Assembly: GCF_000426845.1 (NCBI RefSeq)
Contig: NZ_AUGD01000001.1
Coordinates: 434,001-498,000, forward strand
Direction: 5' to 3'
DNA: 64,000 nucleotides
Origin: Bradyrhizobium sp. in8p8
GTDB lineage: Bacteria > Pseudomonadota > Alphaproteobacteria > Rhizobiales > Xanthobacteraceae
The position numbers and the translations under genes are program-made. A model generated the notes under the pieces. The model made no database searches. It had not been told where the DNA came from and worked only from the letters and a program-made list of their open reading frames with translations. This document shows, piece after piece, positions 1 through 7,454 of this stretch; position 1 is the first letter of the stretch; each line of letters starts with the position of its first letter.

Positions 1-90
1 GGACGAAACCTGAAAACCGGCGTTTTCCAGCGCCTTGACCAGGAAACGGCGCATGTCGTTGTCGTCTTCGGCGAGCAGGATCTTTGGCAT
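1..90 (-). CDS. cpdR: CpdR-like single-domain response regulator, N-terminal 30 residues (runs off the window)
   Basis: The minus strand from position 90 opens with MPKILLAEDDNDMRRFLVKA, the typical start of the CpdR receiver protein of alphaproteobacteria: beta-1, the acidic pocket (D9, D10), then alpha-1. In the family, CpdR is a stand-alone receiver whose phosphorylation state controls ClpXP-dependent turnover of cell-cycle proteins such as CtrA. Only 30 codons are visible; the phospho-acceptor aspartate and the rest lie beyond the left edge. The neighbour on the other strand is an N-formylglutamate amidohydrolase. Other short response regulators are possible, so the symbol is a family-level call. 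Confidence 0.75.
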   Translation of the reverse strand, partial: MPKILLAEDDNDMRRFLVKALENAGFQVSS

Positions 91-420
91 GGCAGGAAAT
101 GTCGCATCCCCAGAGGATATCAGCAGAGATCACTAAGCCCGACAGAGGGTAAATTTGGGGTGAAAATCTTTACCCTGAGTCGGCTGCGCTGCCGCACTCT
201 TCTGAACCGGAAAGCGGCTCGAATCAATCGAGCCGCCTTGGCCCATCCCGCCTCCCTGTCGGCACGGTTAAGAGGTGTTCCAACGCGCCGTCACATCTTT
301 TCGCTTGGCAGAATGGTTGCGATTCCGGACAATGACGACACATAAGAGCCGCTCGATCGGCCGAACTCAATGCGAACTGGCTCCTGCCAGATCCCGGCCC
401 GAGGGACGAAACCTGAGAAG
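91..420. other. Divergent intergenic region with two inverted repeats
   Basis: This 330-base spacer between the cpdR-like gene and the amidohydrolase gene has no convincing gene; the short open frames in it look non-coding. It holds two perfect 8-bp inverted repeats. One has AGGGTAAA at 146-153 and its complement at 169-176, with a 15-nt gap. The other has CGGCTCGA at 215-222 and its complement at 228-235, with a 5-nt loop. The first sits 56 bases upstream of the cpdR start and could be a regulator site; the second would fold as a tight RNA hairpin. No function can be assigned. Confidence 0.5.
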
Positions 421-1311
421 ATGACCCGGTTTGACGGCGAGACGTCGCCAGCCTTCGAGATCGTGGAGCCCGCGCAATGGCGCGCGCCTGTCATCTTCAA
501 CTCGCCCCATTCCGGCTCAACCTATCCGGACGAATTCCTGGCGGCCTCGCGAATCGACCTGCCGACGCTGCGGCGTTCGGAAGATTCGTTTATGGACGAG
601 CTGATCGGCCATTTGAGCGAGCGAGGCTTTCCGACGGTGCGGGTCAACTTCCCCCGCTCCTATGTCGACGTCAATCGCGAGCCGTATGAGCTCGACCCAC
701 GCATGTTCACCGGCCGCCTGCCGAGCTTCGCCAACACCCGCTCGATGCGGGTCGCCGGCGGCCTCGGCACGATTCCGCGCGTGGTCGGCGATGGCCAGGA
801 GATCTACCGCGACCGCATCCTGGTCGACGATGCGCTGGGGCGGATCGAGACGCTCTACAAGCCCTACCATCGCGCGCTGCGCCGGTTGATCAACAAGGTT
901 CATCAGATGTTCGGCACCGTGGTGCTGGTCGATTGCCACTCGATGCCCTCGGTCGGTGTCAGCAGAGACGAGCCGCGCCGTCCCGACGTCGTGATCGGCG
1001 ATCGCTATGGCACGAGCTGCACGCCGCTGCTGCCCGATTGCGTCGAGGAGACCATGACCGGGCTCGGCTATTCGATCGGCCGCAACAAGCCCTATGCCGG
1101 CGGCTTCATCACCGAACATTACGGCAACCCCGCAAGCGGTCTGCACGCGGTGCAGCTCGAGCTTAATCGCGCGATCTACATGGATGAGCGGCGACGCGAG
1201 CGAAGCGCGCGCTTCGTGCAAGTGGCGTCCGATTTCGGTGTCCTCGCCGACGTGCTGGCGACCACGATCCCCTTCGCCGATCTCGGCCCGTTCCAAGCCG
1301 CGGCGGAATAG
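421..1311 (+). CDS. N-formylglutamate amidohydrolase family protein
   Basis: This 296-residue protein belongs to the N-formylglutamate amidohydrolase (HutG-like) family, whose characterised members hydrolyse N-formyl-L-glutamate to glutamate and formate at the end of histidine degradation. Visible family signatures are NSPHSGS near residue 27, DCHSMPS near 171 and GGFITEHYG near 227, followed by an LELNR segment; the His, Asp and Glu in these are the expected metal and catalytic ligands. The frame stays open to an ATG at 370, but I chose the ATG at 421 because GAGAAG precedes it closely and the family N-terminus aligns there. No other hut genes are in the window, so the substrate here may differ. 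Confidence 0.85.
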   Translation: MTRFDGETSPAFEIVEPAQWRAPVIFNSPHSGSTYPDEFLAASRIDLPTLRRSEDSFMDELIGHLSERGFPTVRVNFPRSYVDVNREPYELDPRMFTGRLPSFANTRSMRVAGGLGTIPRVVGDGQEIYRDRILVDDALGRIETLYKPYHRALRRLINKVHQMFGTVVLVDCHSMPSVGVSRDEPRRPDVVIGDRYGTSCTPLLPDCVEETMTGLGYSIGRNKPYAGGFITEHYGNPASGLHAVQLELNRAIYMDERRRERSARFVQVASDFGVLADVLATTIPFADLGPFQAAAE

Positions 1312-1400
1312 AGCAAGCTGCATTCGTGTTGCCCATGCGAAGCGCGAATCCGCTTTCGCTTCGCAGGTTTCCGCGCACCGAATGAAACCAGAGCCCCAAG

Positions 1401-1491
1401 AAAAAAGGGCCGCTCGCGAATGACGCAAGCGGCCCAAGTCTAGGGAGGAAACGCCCAAGGAGGGCAGCGGTAACGCCAAGCGCTACCGCAC
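1401..1491 (-). ncRNA. Candidate small RNA with exposed anti-Shine-Dalgarno motifs
   Basis: Reading the minus strand from about 1491 to 1401 gives a compact three-hairpin RNA. Hairpin 1 (1467-1489) is a 9-bp stem with one G-U pair. Hairpin 2 (1453-1465) shows UCCUU in its loop. An unpaired stretch then carries UUUCCUCCCU. Hairpin 3 (1407-1435) is a perfect 8-bp GGGCCGCT stem followed by six Ts (1401-1406), a textbook intrinsic terminator. A promoter fits upstream: TTGCAC at 1521-1526 and CATATT at 1498-1503 with 17-bp spacing. Two exposed CCUCC-type motifs recall the anti-SD small RNAs reported in rhizobia and Rhodobacter. A short open frame crosses the terminator and is unlikely to be a gene. 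Not checked by database search. Confidence 0.65.
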
Positions 1492-1497
1492 CGCAAC

Positions 1498-1526
1498 AAT
1501 ATGCGGCCGCGCCGCACAAAGTGCAA
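1498..1526 (-). promoter_or_regulatory. Predicted sigma-70 type promoter of the small RNA
   Basis: On the minus strand, TTGCAC (1521-1526) and CATATT (1498-1503) are separated by 17 bp. A transcript would start near 1490-1492, exactly at the 5' side of the first hairpin of the predicted small RNA. Confidence 0.5.
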
Positions 1527-1825
1527 GGGCTTTTGAGCCGTTTCCCATGCAATTAGCACATGGCTCAGTTGCTTCCTTGGAAACCCAGATTCAGTTTCTT
1601 TGATAAGGAAATTCAATGGGTTGATAGTCGTTTGGGGGCGCGGGCCGCAACCTCGGAACTAAGCTTTCAACTCTATGATCGATTTTTGGCCCCGGGATGA
1701 CCGAACGAGCAGTCGCTCCGGGCATCCAAAATACCAGGGAGCAAATCAAGACAGCGCTGCACGTCGGAGACGAATTGAGCTAGGCAGAAGGCGAGCTTCA
1801 TCCAACTTTCGCTTCGAGGATTCCC
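1527..1825. other. Intergenic stretch upstream of hisN-like gene
   Basis: About 300 bases between the small-RNA promoter and the phosphatase gene. Open frames here lack coding character and any recognisable protein. It probably holds the promoter of the phosphatase gene, but I see no site strong enough to mark. Confidence 0.4.
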
Positions 1826-2608
1826 GTGACGGTGATCGATTTCTCCGCCTTCATCGGACGGCTCGCCACCGCCTCCGGCGAAACCATCCTGCCGTTCTTC
1901 CGCACGTCCCTCTCGATCGACGACAAGAGCAAGACCAGGGATTTCGACCCGGTGACGGAGGCCGACCGCGCCGCGGAGGCGGTGATGCGCAGGCTGATCA
2001 AGGCAAGCTTCCCCCAGCACGGCATCGTGGGCGAGGAATTCGGCAACGAGCGCGAGGACGCAGACTATGTCTGGGTGCTCGACCCCATCGACGGCACCAA
2101 ATCCTTCATCGGCGGCTTTCCGATCTGGGGCACGCTGATCGCGCTTTTGCACAAGGGCGCGCCGGTGTACGGCATGATGCATCAGCCCTTCATCGGCGAG
2201 CGCTTTTCCGGCGACAACGGTTCGGCCAACTACAAAGGCCCGTCCGGCGCGCGCCGGCTCCAGGTTCGCCGCTGCGCTTCGCTGTCTGAGGCAACGAGCT
2301 ACACCACCAGCCCGCTGCTGATGAACGAGAGCGACCGCGCCGTGTTCGGCCGCATCGAGCGGGCTGCGCGGCTGTCGCGCTATGGCGGCGACTGCTACTC
2401 CTATTGCATGCTGGCGGCCGGCCACGTCGATCTCGTGGTCGAGACCGAGCTGAAACCCTACGACATTGCGGCCCTGATCCCGATCGTGACCGGCGCCGGC
2501 GGCGTCGTGACCACATGGGAAGGCGAGCCGGCCCAGGGCGGCGGCCGCATCATCGCGGCCGGCGATGCGCGGGTTCACGAAGAAGCGTTGAAGCTTTTGA
2601 ACCAGTAG
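1826..2608 (+). CDS. hisN: Histidinol-phosphatase, inositol monophosphatase family
   Basis: This 260-residue protein has the full inositol-monophosphatase fold signature: GEE near residue 70, the metal-binding DPIDGT motif at about 86-91, and a GGDCYSY segment near 187 that precedes the substrate-binding region. Its sequence is closest to the HisN type, which dephosphorylates L-histidinol phosphate in histidine synthesis; IMPase or 3'-phosphoadenosine phosphatase activity cannot be excluded. The start is a GTG at 1826 with GAGGA six bases upstream. It stands alone on the plus strand and runs convergently towards the LysR gene, separated by a hairpin-rich spacer. Confidence 0.8.
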   Translation: MTVIDFSAFIGRLATASGETILPFFRTSLSIDDKSKTRDFDPVTEADRAAEAVMRRLIKASFPQHGIVGEEFGNEREDADYVWVLDPIDGTKSFIGGFPIWGTLIALLHKGAPVYGMMHQPFIGERFSGDNGSANYKGPSGARRLQVRRCASLSEATSYTTSPLLMNESDRAVFGRIERAARLSRYGGDCYSYCMLAAGHVDLVVETELKPYDIAALIPIVTGAGGVVTTWEGEPAQGGGRIIAAGDARVHEEALKLLNQ

Positions 2609-2803
2609 CGAGCGGTCGGAGGGCTTGCATGTCCGACGCGGGAGCGGGAGACGGCGAAGTAGGTGGTTCTTACCCCGCCTGGAGGCGGGGCGCTTCGCCT
2701 TGAGCGAAGCGAGAGGTGAAGCGGGGTGGGGTGATCTCTCCACACAGGCAGTGCCTCAATGGAGAGACTGTCACCCCATCCCGCTCGCGCTTCGCACGGT
2801 GGC

Positions 2804-2824
2804 CCCTCCCCCTCCAGGGGAGGG
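2804..2824. repeat. GC-rich palindrome between convergent genes
   Basis: CCCTCCCC at 2804-2811 pairs perfectly with GGGGAGGG at 2817-2824 across a 5-nt loop. It lies 11 bases past the 3' end of the minus-strand LysR gene and about 200 past hisN. No T-run follows, so it may be part of a dispersed intergenic repeat that also serves as a transcript end. Confidence 0.45.
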
Positions 2825-2835
2825 TAAGGGTTCGC

Positions 2836-3726
2836 TCACACCGCCTCTGCCCGCAAATGCTCCACCAGCATCTTGGCCGGCTTTGGCAGCGCCTTGAAGC
2901 TCCGCGCACAGATCACGAGTCGACGGTTGGCGAACGGATCGCGCAGGCGGACCATGGCGAGCGGCATGGTCCTGGCGCAGCGACGGGCGGCAGCTTCCGG
3001 CACCAGAGCAACGCCGACATCGGCGGCAACCATCTGGCAGATCGCGTCGAAGTCGCGCAGGCGGGCGCGGACATGCAGTCGCATACCGAGCCGCGCCGCG
3101 TGCTTCGAGATGTGCATCTGGAGCGCGGTGGCGCTTGTCAGGCCGACAAAGTCGCAGGCTCCCGCCTCCTGAAAGTCGATCCGGCGGCGGTCGGCGAAGG
3201 GGCCGCGCTTCGACGTCACCAGCGTCAGGCGGTCCTCGCTGAAGACGAAGCGCTCGATATGATCGGGCAGCGCGTGCTCGGCGGCGAAGCCGAGATCGGC
3301 CGCACCGGCGGTGACCACCGCCGCAATGTCGGTGCTCTCGCGCTCCTCGATGTCGACGGCGATGTCGCGATGCGCGCGCAGGAAGCCGGCGAGCGCCTTC
3401 GGCAGATGCTCCGACAGCCCCGACGTGTTGGCGAGGAAATGCACGCTGGCACGCATACCAGAGGCAAATCCGGCGAGATCGCCGCGCATGGCGTCGATCT
3501 GGTGGATGACGAGCCTGGCATGATCGAGCAGGCTCTCGCCGGCGGCGGTCAACTCCACGCCGCGGCGCCCGCGCTTGAGCAGCGCGACGCCGAGCGCATC
3601 CTCGAGACCCTTGATGCGCGCGCTGGCCGAGGCCAGCGCTAGGTGCGAGCGCTCCGCGCCGCGGGTGATGCTGCGCTGGTCGGCGACCGCGATGAAGAGC
3701 TGGAGATCGACGAGGTCGAAGCGCAT
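2836..3726 (-). CDS. LysR-family transcriptional regulator
   Basis: This 296-residue protein has the N-terminal winged helix-turn-helix of LysR regulators (about residues 4-62, starting MRFDLVDLQLF, with the family RITRGAERSHLA-type recognition helix region). A two-lobe periplasmic-binding-like effector domain follows. It is divergent from a TauE/SafE exporter gene with an 89-base spacer holding a perfect inverted repeat that contains a T-N11-A core. By LysR precedent it probably represses itself and controls the exporter; the inducer is unknown. Confidence 0.9.
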   Translation of the reverse strand: MRFDLVDLQLFIAVADQRSITRGAERSHLALASASARIKGLEDALGVALLKRGRRGVELTAAGESLLDHARLVIHQIDAMRGDLAGFASGMRASVHFLANTSGLSEHLPKALAGFLRAHRDIAVDIEERESTDIAAVVTAGAADLGFAAEHALPDHIERFVFSEDRLTLVTSKRGPFADRRRIDFQEAGACDFVGLTSATALQMHISKHAARLGMRLHVRARLRDFDAICQMVAADVGVALVPEAAARRCARTMPLAMVRLRDPFANRRLVICARSFKALPKPAKMLVEHLRAEAV

Positions 3727-3740
3727 AAGAGGTCTTTCAT

Positions 3741-3761
3741 GCCTTCGTTTGCAGCGAAGGC
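3741..3761. promoter_or_regulatory. Probable LysR operator
   Basis: GCCTTCG (3741-3747) and its exact complement CGAAGGC (3755-3761) flank a 7-bp spacer and contain a T-N11-A core, the standard LysR half-site geometry. It is 15 bp from the lysR start codon and 55 bp from the exporter start codon. Confidence 0.55.
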
Positions 3762-3815
3762 TCTCTCCGTAACCTCCAGATTGTGCCGGCGCGCAGCTTC
3801 CGTCAATGTGCTGAG

Positions 3816-4568
3816 ATGATCGACCCGCTCCTCATCCTGATCGCCGCCGTCTTCCTGCTGGCGGGATTCGTCAAGGGCGTCATCGGCCTCGGCCTGCCGA
3901 CGGTGTCCATGGGCCTGCTCGCGGTGAGCATGGCCCCCAGCCGCGCCATTGCGATCGTGATCGTGCCTGCCATCGTCACCAACATCTGGCAGACCTTCGT
4001 CGGTCCTTACCTGCGGGACATCCTGAGGCGGCTATGGCCGCTGATGATCGGCACTGTGGTCGGCTGCTGGCTCAATGCCGGCGCACTGACCGGCCCGCAT
4101 GCGCGCTACGGCACGATCGTGCTCGGCATTCTGCTCGTCATCTACGCGGTGATCGGCCTGAACAAATTCCATTTCCACGTTTCACCGCGGAACGAGAAAT
4201 GGGTCGGCGGGGTGGTCGGCGTTATCACCGGCGTGATCTCGGCCTCGACAGGCGTGCAGGTGATCCCCTCAATGCCCTTCATGCAGGCGATCGGCATGGA
4301 AAAGGACGAGCTGGTGCAGGCGCTCGGCGTGTTCTTCACGACGGCAACGCTGGCGCTCGCCTTCAACCTTACGGCCGTTGGCTTGCTGACGCCCGCCAAT
4401 GCCCTGCCGGGTGCCGTTGGCCTCGCCATGGCCTTTGCCGGCATGTTCCTCGGCCAATCGGTGCGGGCGCGGATGCCGGCAGAAGCGTTCCGCCGCTGGT
4501 TCCTGATCGCGATGATTCTGCTCGGCCTCTATCTTGCGGGCAGCGCGCTGGCGCAGGAGTTCGCCTGA
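3816..4568 (+). CDS. TauE/SafE-family membrane exporter
   Basis: This 250-residue protein is almost entirely hydrophobic, with seven or eight membrane segments. It has the TauE/SafE layout of two repeats, each opening with a glycine-rich segment (GFVKGVIGLGLP near the start, GVITGVISASTGVQ in the second half). Family members move sulfite, sulfoacetate or other organic anions out of the cell. The frame is open from a GTG at 3783, but the ATG at 3816 begins right before the first membrane helix (MIDPLLILIAAVF) and is preferred. It is divergently arranged with a LysR gene that probably controls it. The substrate cannot be read from the sequence. Confidence 0.85.
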   Translation: MIDPLLILIAAVFLLAGFVKGVIGLGLPTVSMGLLAVSMAPSRAIAIVIVPAIVTNIWQTFVGPYLRDILRRLWPLMIGTVVGCWLNAGALTGPHARYGTIVLGILLVIYAVIGLNKFHFHVSPRNEKWVGGVVGVITGVISASTGVQVIPSMPFMQAIGMEKDELVQALGVFFTTATLALAFNLTAVGLLTPANALPGAVGLAMAFAGMFLGQSVRARMPAEAFRRWFLIAMILLGLYLAGSALAQEFA

Positions 4569-4630
4569 GAGCCCGGAATTCGATCCAGGTGTGACGCCCG
4601 ATTCACCTCCTCCCCCTGGGACAGGTGAGC

Positions 4631-5263
4631 TCACCGCGCCTCCAGCATGGCGACGCGGATTCCGAGATAGATGAACAGCCCACCGAGAGCGCGATTGACC
4701 CAGGCGATCGCGCCCTCGGACTGCCGCAGCCGGTGGGCGGCCCTGGCCGCAGAGGCGGCGAGCACCAGACACCAGAGCGTGCCCGTGAAGATGAAAATCA
4801 GGCCGAGCGTCAGGAAGGCGAGCGGCTTGTGCGGCGCATCGGCTGCGACGAATTGTGGCAGGAAGGCCAGGAAGAACAGCGCGACCTTGGGATTGAGCGC
4901 GTTGGTGAAGACGCCCTGGAGGAAGACCCGGCGCAACGAGCTCCGCACCGGCTCGTCCACGGCCGAAACGAGGGCCGGTCGCGACCACAGCATCTGGAGG
5001 CCGGTGACGACGAGATAGGCCGCGCCGACCAGCTTCAGGATCGAGAAGGCGGTCGACGAGGCCATCAGCAGCGCGGAAAGCCCGATCGCCGCGCCCGCGA
5101 CATGGACAAAGCAGCCGCAACTGATGCCCAAGGCAGCAGCGGCGCCGCCCCGCCAGCCCATCTGCATGCTGCGGCCGATCACATAAACCGAATCCGGCCC
5201 CGGCGTGATGTTGAGCAGCACGCCCGAGAGGACGAAAAGCCCGATTTCGTGAATGCCCAGCAT
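4631..5263 (-). CDS. LysE/RhtB-family amino-acid exporter
   Basis: This 210-residue protein has six predicted membrane helices and the LysE/RhtB signature NITPGPDSVYVIGRS close to the N-terminus, followed by GISCGCFVH and the central FTNALNPKVALFFLAFLPQF motif. Family members export lysine, homoserine, threonine or related amino acids. The open frame extends to 5344, but its first 27 residues are arginine-rich and unlike the family; the ATG at 5263 starts with MLGIHEIGLFV as expected. It is a single-gene unit between convergent and divergent neighbours. Confidence 0.88.
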   Translation of the reverse strand: MLGIHEIGLFVLSGVLLNITPGPDSVYVIGRSMQMGWRGGAAAALGISCGCFVHVAGAAIGLSALLMASSTAFSILKLVGAAYLVVTGLQMLWSRPALVSAVDEPVRSSLRRVFLQGVFTNALNPKVALFFLAFLPQFVAADAPHKPLAFLTLGLIFIFTGTLWCLVLAASAARAAHRLRQSEGAIAWVNRALGGLFIYLGIRVAMLEAR

Positions 5264-5481
5264 GCGCCACCCTCCGCCACCCGCCCGGGCGTGTTGGTTC
5301 CACTTAGTCGGTTCGCGCGGACCCGTCCACCGTCGGCCGCGCAAGATCTACCCGAAATTGCAGTGCGGATCGTGCTTCCGCTCGGCCGCATCTGCTTTAT
5401 AAAGGCAGGGTTCTTGAAATGCGGGATTCAAGGCGACCGCCACGCCGTGGTCGGTCTCCTATCCCTCGGAGCTTCGCCGAT

Positions 5482-7278
5482 ATGGAAAGACGTCTGGCCG
5501 CCATCGTCTGCGCCGATGTCGCCGGCTATTCGCGCATGATGGGCAGCGACGAGGCCGGCACGCATGCCGCCTTCAAGGCCCATCGTGCAGCAATCCACCC
5601 CATCATCCTCAATCACGGCGGTCGCGTCGTGAAGAACACCGGCGACGGCTTCCTGCTCGAGTTCGCCTCAATCGTCGGCGCCACCGAGGCGGCGCTCTCG
5701 ATGCAGACGCTGATGGCCGAGCGCAACCGCCATCTGCCTGCCGACCGCGCCATGCAGTTCCGGCTCGGCATCCATATGGGCGACGTCATCGCCGACGAGG
5801 ACGAGGTCTTCGGCGACGACGTCAACATCGCCGTCCGCCTGGAATCGGTAGCGAGCCCCGGCGGGTTCGCGATCTCGGCCAAAGCCTATGGTGAGGCGAG
5901 CAAGCATCTGGCGATGCCGCTGACCGATGCCGGCAACCATCGCTTCAAGAACATCAAGGATGCGATCGGGGTCTTTACCTGGACGCCCGAGGGCGCGCCG
6001 GCGCTCGCTCCCGAGCTGAGAGAGGCGTCCGCTCTCTCGCAGCAGTACCGCACCGCGATCGTCGGCGTGCTGCCCTTCGCCAATCTCAGCGATGCACAGG
6101 ACGAGTATTTCTCCGACGGCTTGACCGAGGACCTGATCCACGCGCTGTCGCTGCAATCCTTCTATCGCGTGCTGAGCCGCAACTCGACCTTCATCTTCAA
6201 GGGCAAGAACACCAGCACGCGACTGATCGCGCGCGAGATCGACGCCACTTATCTGATCCAGGGCTCGGTTCGGCGCGCCGGGGCCAAGATCCGCGTCACC
6301 GCCGAGCTGATCGCGCCGGAGACGGGTGAGCAGCTCTGGACCGGTCGCTACGACCGCGACATCGGCGATCTCTTCGCGATGCAGGACGAGATCACCACCA
6401 ACCTGTCCGCCGCCATCGCCACCGAAATCGTGCGCGCCGAAGCTTCGGCGCCGGCGCGGCTCTCGACCGACGTCTCCGCCTGGGACCGTTTCCTCAAGGG
6501 GCTGTCGCATTACTACCGGCAGACCAAGGAGGATCTGGCCGCCGCCGTCGACCTGTTCCGCGAAGCCATCCGGCTCGATCCCAAACTGTCGATCGCGCAT
6601 GCCTATCTGGGCACGATCCAGATCCAGAGCATTCAGTTCGGCTGGGTCAAGGGCACGCGGGAGATGTGGGCCGAGGCGATGAACCTCGCCGAAACCAGCG
6701 TGCGCCTCGATCCGCGCTCGTCGTTCGCGTTCTCGATCCTGTCCTGGGCCCATTCGCTGGAGGGACATCACGAGGCCGCGATGGATGCCGCAAAGCGCGC
6801 GGTCGCGCTCAATCCCTACGACAATGGCGCACGCGGCGTGCTCGGCATCTGCCATTTCATGATCGGCGAGCACCGAGAGGCGATCGAGCTGTTCTCGATG
6901 GCCTCGCAGCGCGACAACAGCGACCCGCGCTATCAATGGGCGGCGCTGAACGCGTTCAGCCACTACTTGTTGCGCCAATATGACGCGACCCTGTCATGGG
7001 CCCGCGAGCAGCTCTACATCAATCCGAACCACATGCAGGCGCTGGCGATCCGCGCCGCGGCGCTGGCGCAACTTGGGCGAAGCGACGAGGCGAGCGAAGC
7101 CGCCGGCGTGTTGATGGCAAACTATCCGTCGCTGAACGTCGACCGGCACCTGCGAAATTTCCATTGGAAGCGGCCCGAAGACATCGCCCATTATCGCGAG
7201 GGGCTGCTGAAGGCCGGCGTGCCGCTCAGTAAGCTGACCCTGTTGCAGAGCGACCTCAAACGCGCCGCCGAGTCCTGA
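5482..7278 (+). CDS. Class III adenylate/guanylate cyclase with TolB-like region and TPR repeats
   Basis: This 598-residue protein has three regions. Residues 1-165 are a class III nucleotide cyclase domain opening with RRLAAIVCADVAGYSRMM; both metal aspartates are present (D12 in CADVAGY, D55 in GDGFLLEF). Residues 190-310 match the TolB-like amino-terminal fold often found in these proteins (AIVGVLPFANLSD, then SDGLTEDLIHAL). Residues 340-590 are tetratricopeptide repeats. Alphaproteobacteria, especially Bradyrhizobium, carry many paralogues of this architecture. It has no signal peptide or membrane segment, so it should act in the cytoplasm. The frame opens at 5419, but the ATG at 5482 gives the conserved start. 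The signal sensed is unknown. Confidence 0.88.
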   Translation: MERRLAAIVCADVAGYSRMMGSDEAGTHAAFKAHRAAIHPIILNHGGRVVKNTGDGFLLEFASIVGATEAALSMQTLMAERNRHLPADRAMQFRLGIHMGDVIADEDEVFGDDVNIAVRLESVASPGGFAISAKAYGEASKHLAMPLTDAGNHRFKNIKDAIGVFTWTPEGAPALAPELREASALSQQYRTAIVGVLPFANLSDAQDEYFSDGLTEDLIHALSLQSFYRVLSRNSTFIFKGKNTSTRLIAREIDATYLIQGSVRRAGAKIRVTAELIAPETGEQLWTGRYDRDIGDLFAMQDEITTNLSAAIATEIVRAEASAPARLSTDVSAWDRFLKGLSHYYRQTKEDLAAAVDLFREAIRLDPKLSIAHAYLGTIQIQSIQFGWVKGTREMWAEAMNLAETSVRLDPRSSFAFSILSWAHSLEGHHEAAMDAAKRAVALNPYDNGARGVLGICHFMIGEHREAIELFSMASQRDNSDPRYQWAALNAFSHYLLRQYDATLSWAREQLYINPNHMQALAIRAAALAQLGRSDEASEAAGVLMANYPSLNVDRHLRNFHWKRPEDIAHYREGLLKAGVPLSKLTLLQSDLKRAAES

Positions 7279-7454
7279 ACGGCGGGCTGCGAGTCCATCA
7301 CGCCCTATCGGCGGCCGCCTGCTCTTGCCGCGATAAGTGAACTCCGCCACACTTCGTCACACGCCCAAGTCGTATATTGTGCCGGTTTGTTAGGACTTTC
7401 CGCGCTCTAACGGCGCGCCTGCTTTTCACGATTCGCTGTCTTCAGGATTGGGCC

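Noticed and set aside
7377..7454. Upstream TTG start adding 26 residues to the dihaem cytochrome
   Set aside because: The extra residues have no conserved character and the ATG at 7455 is well placed.
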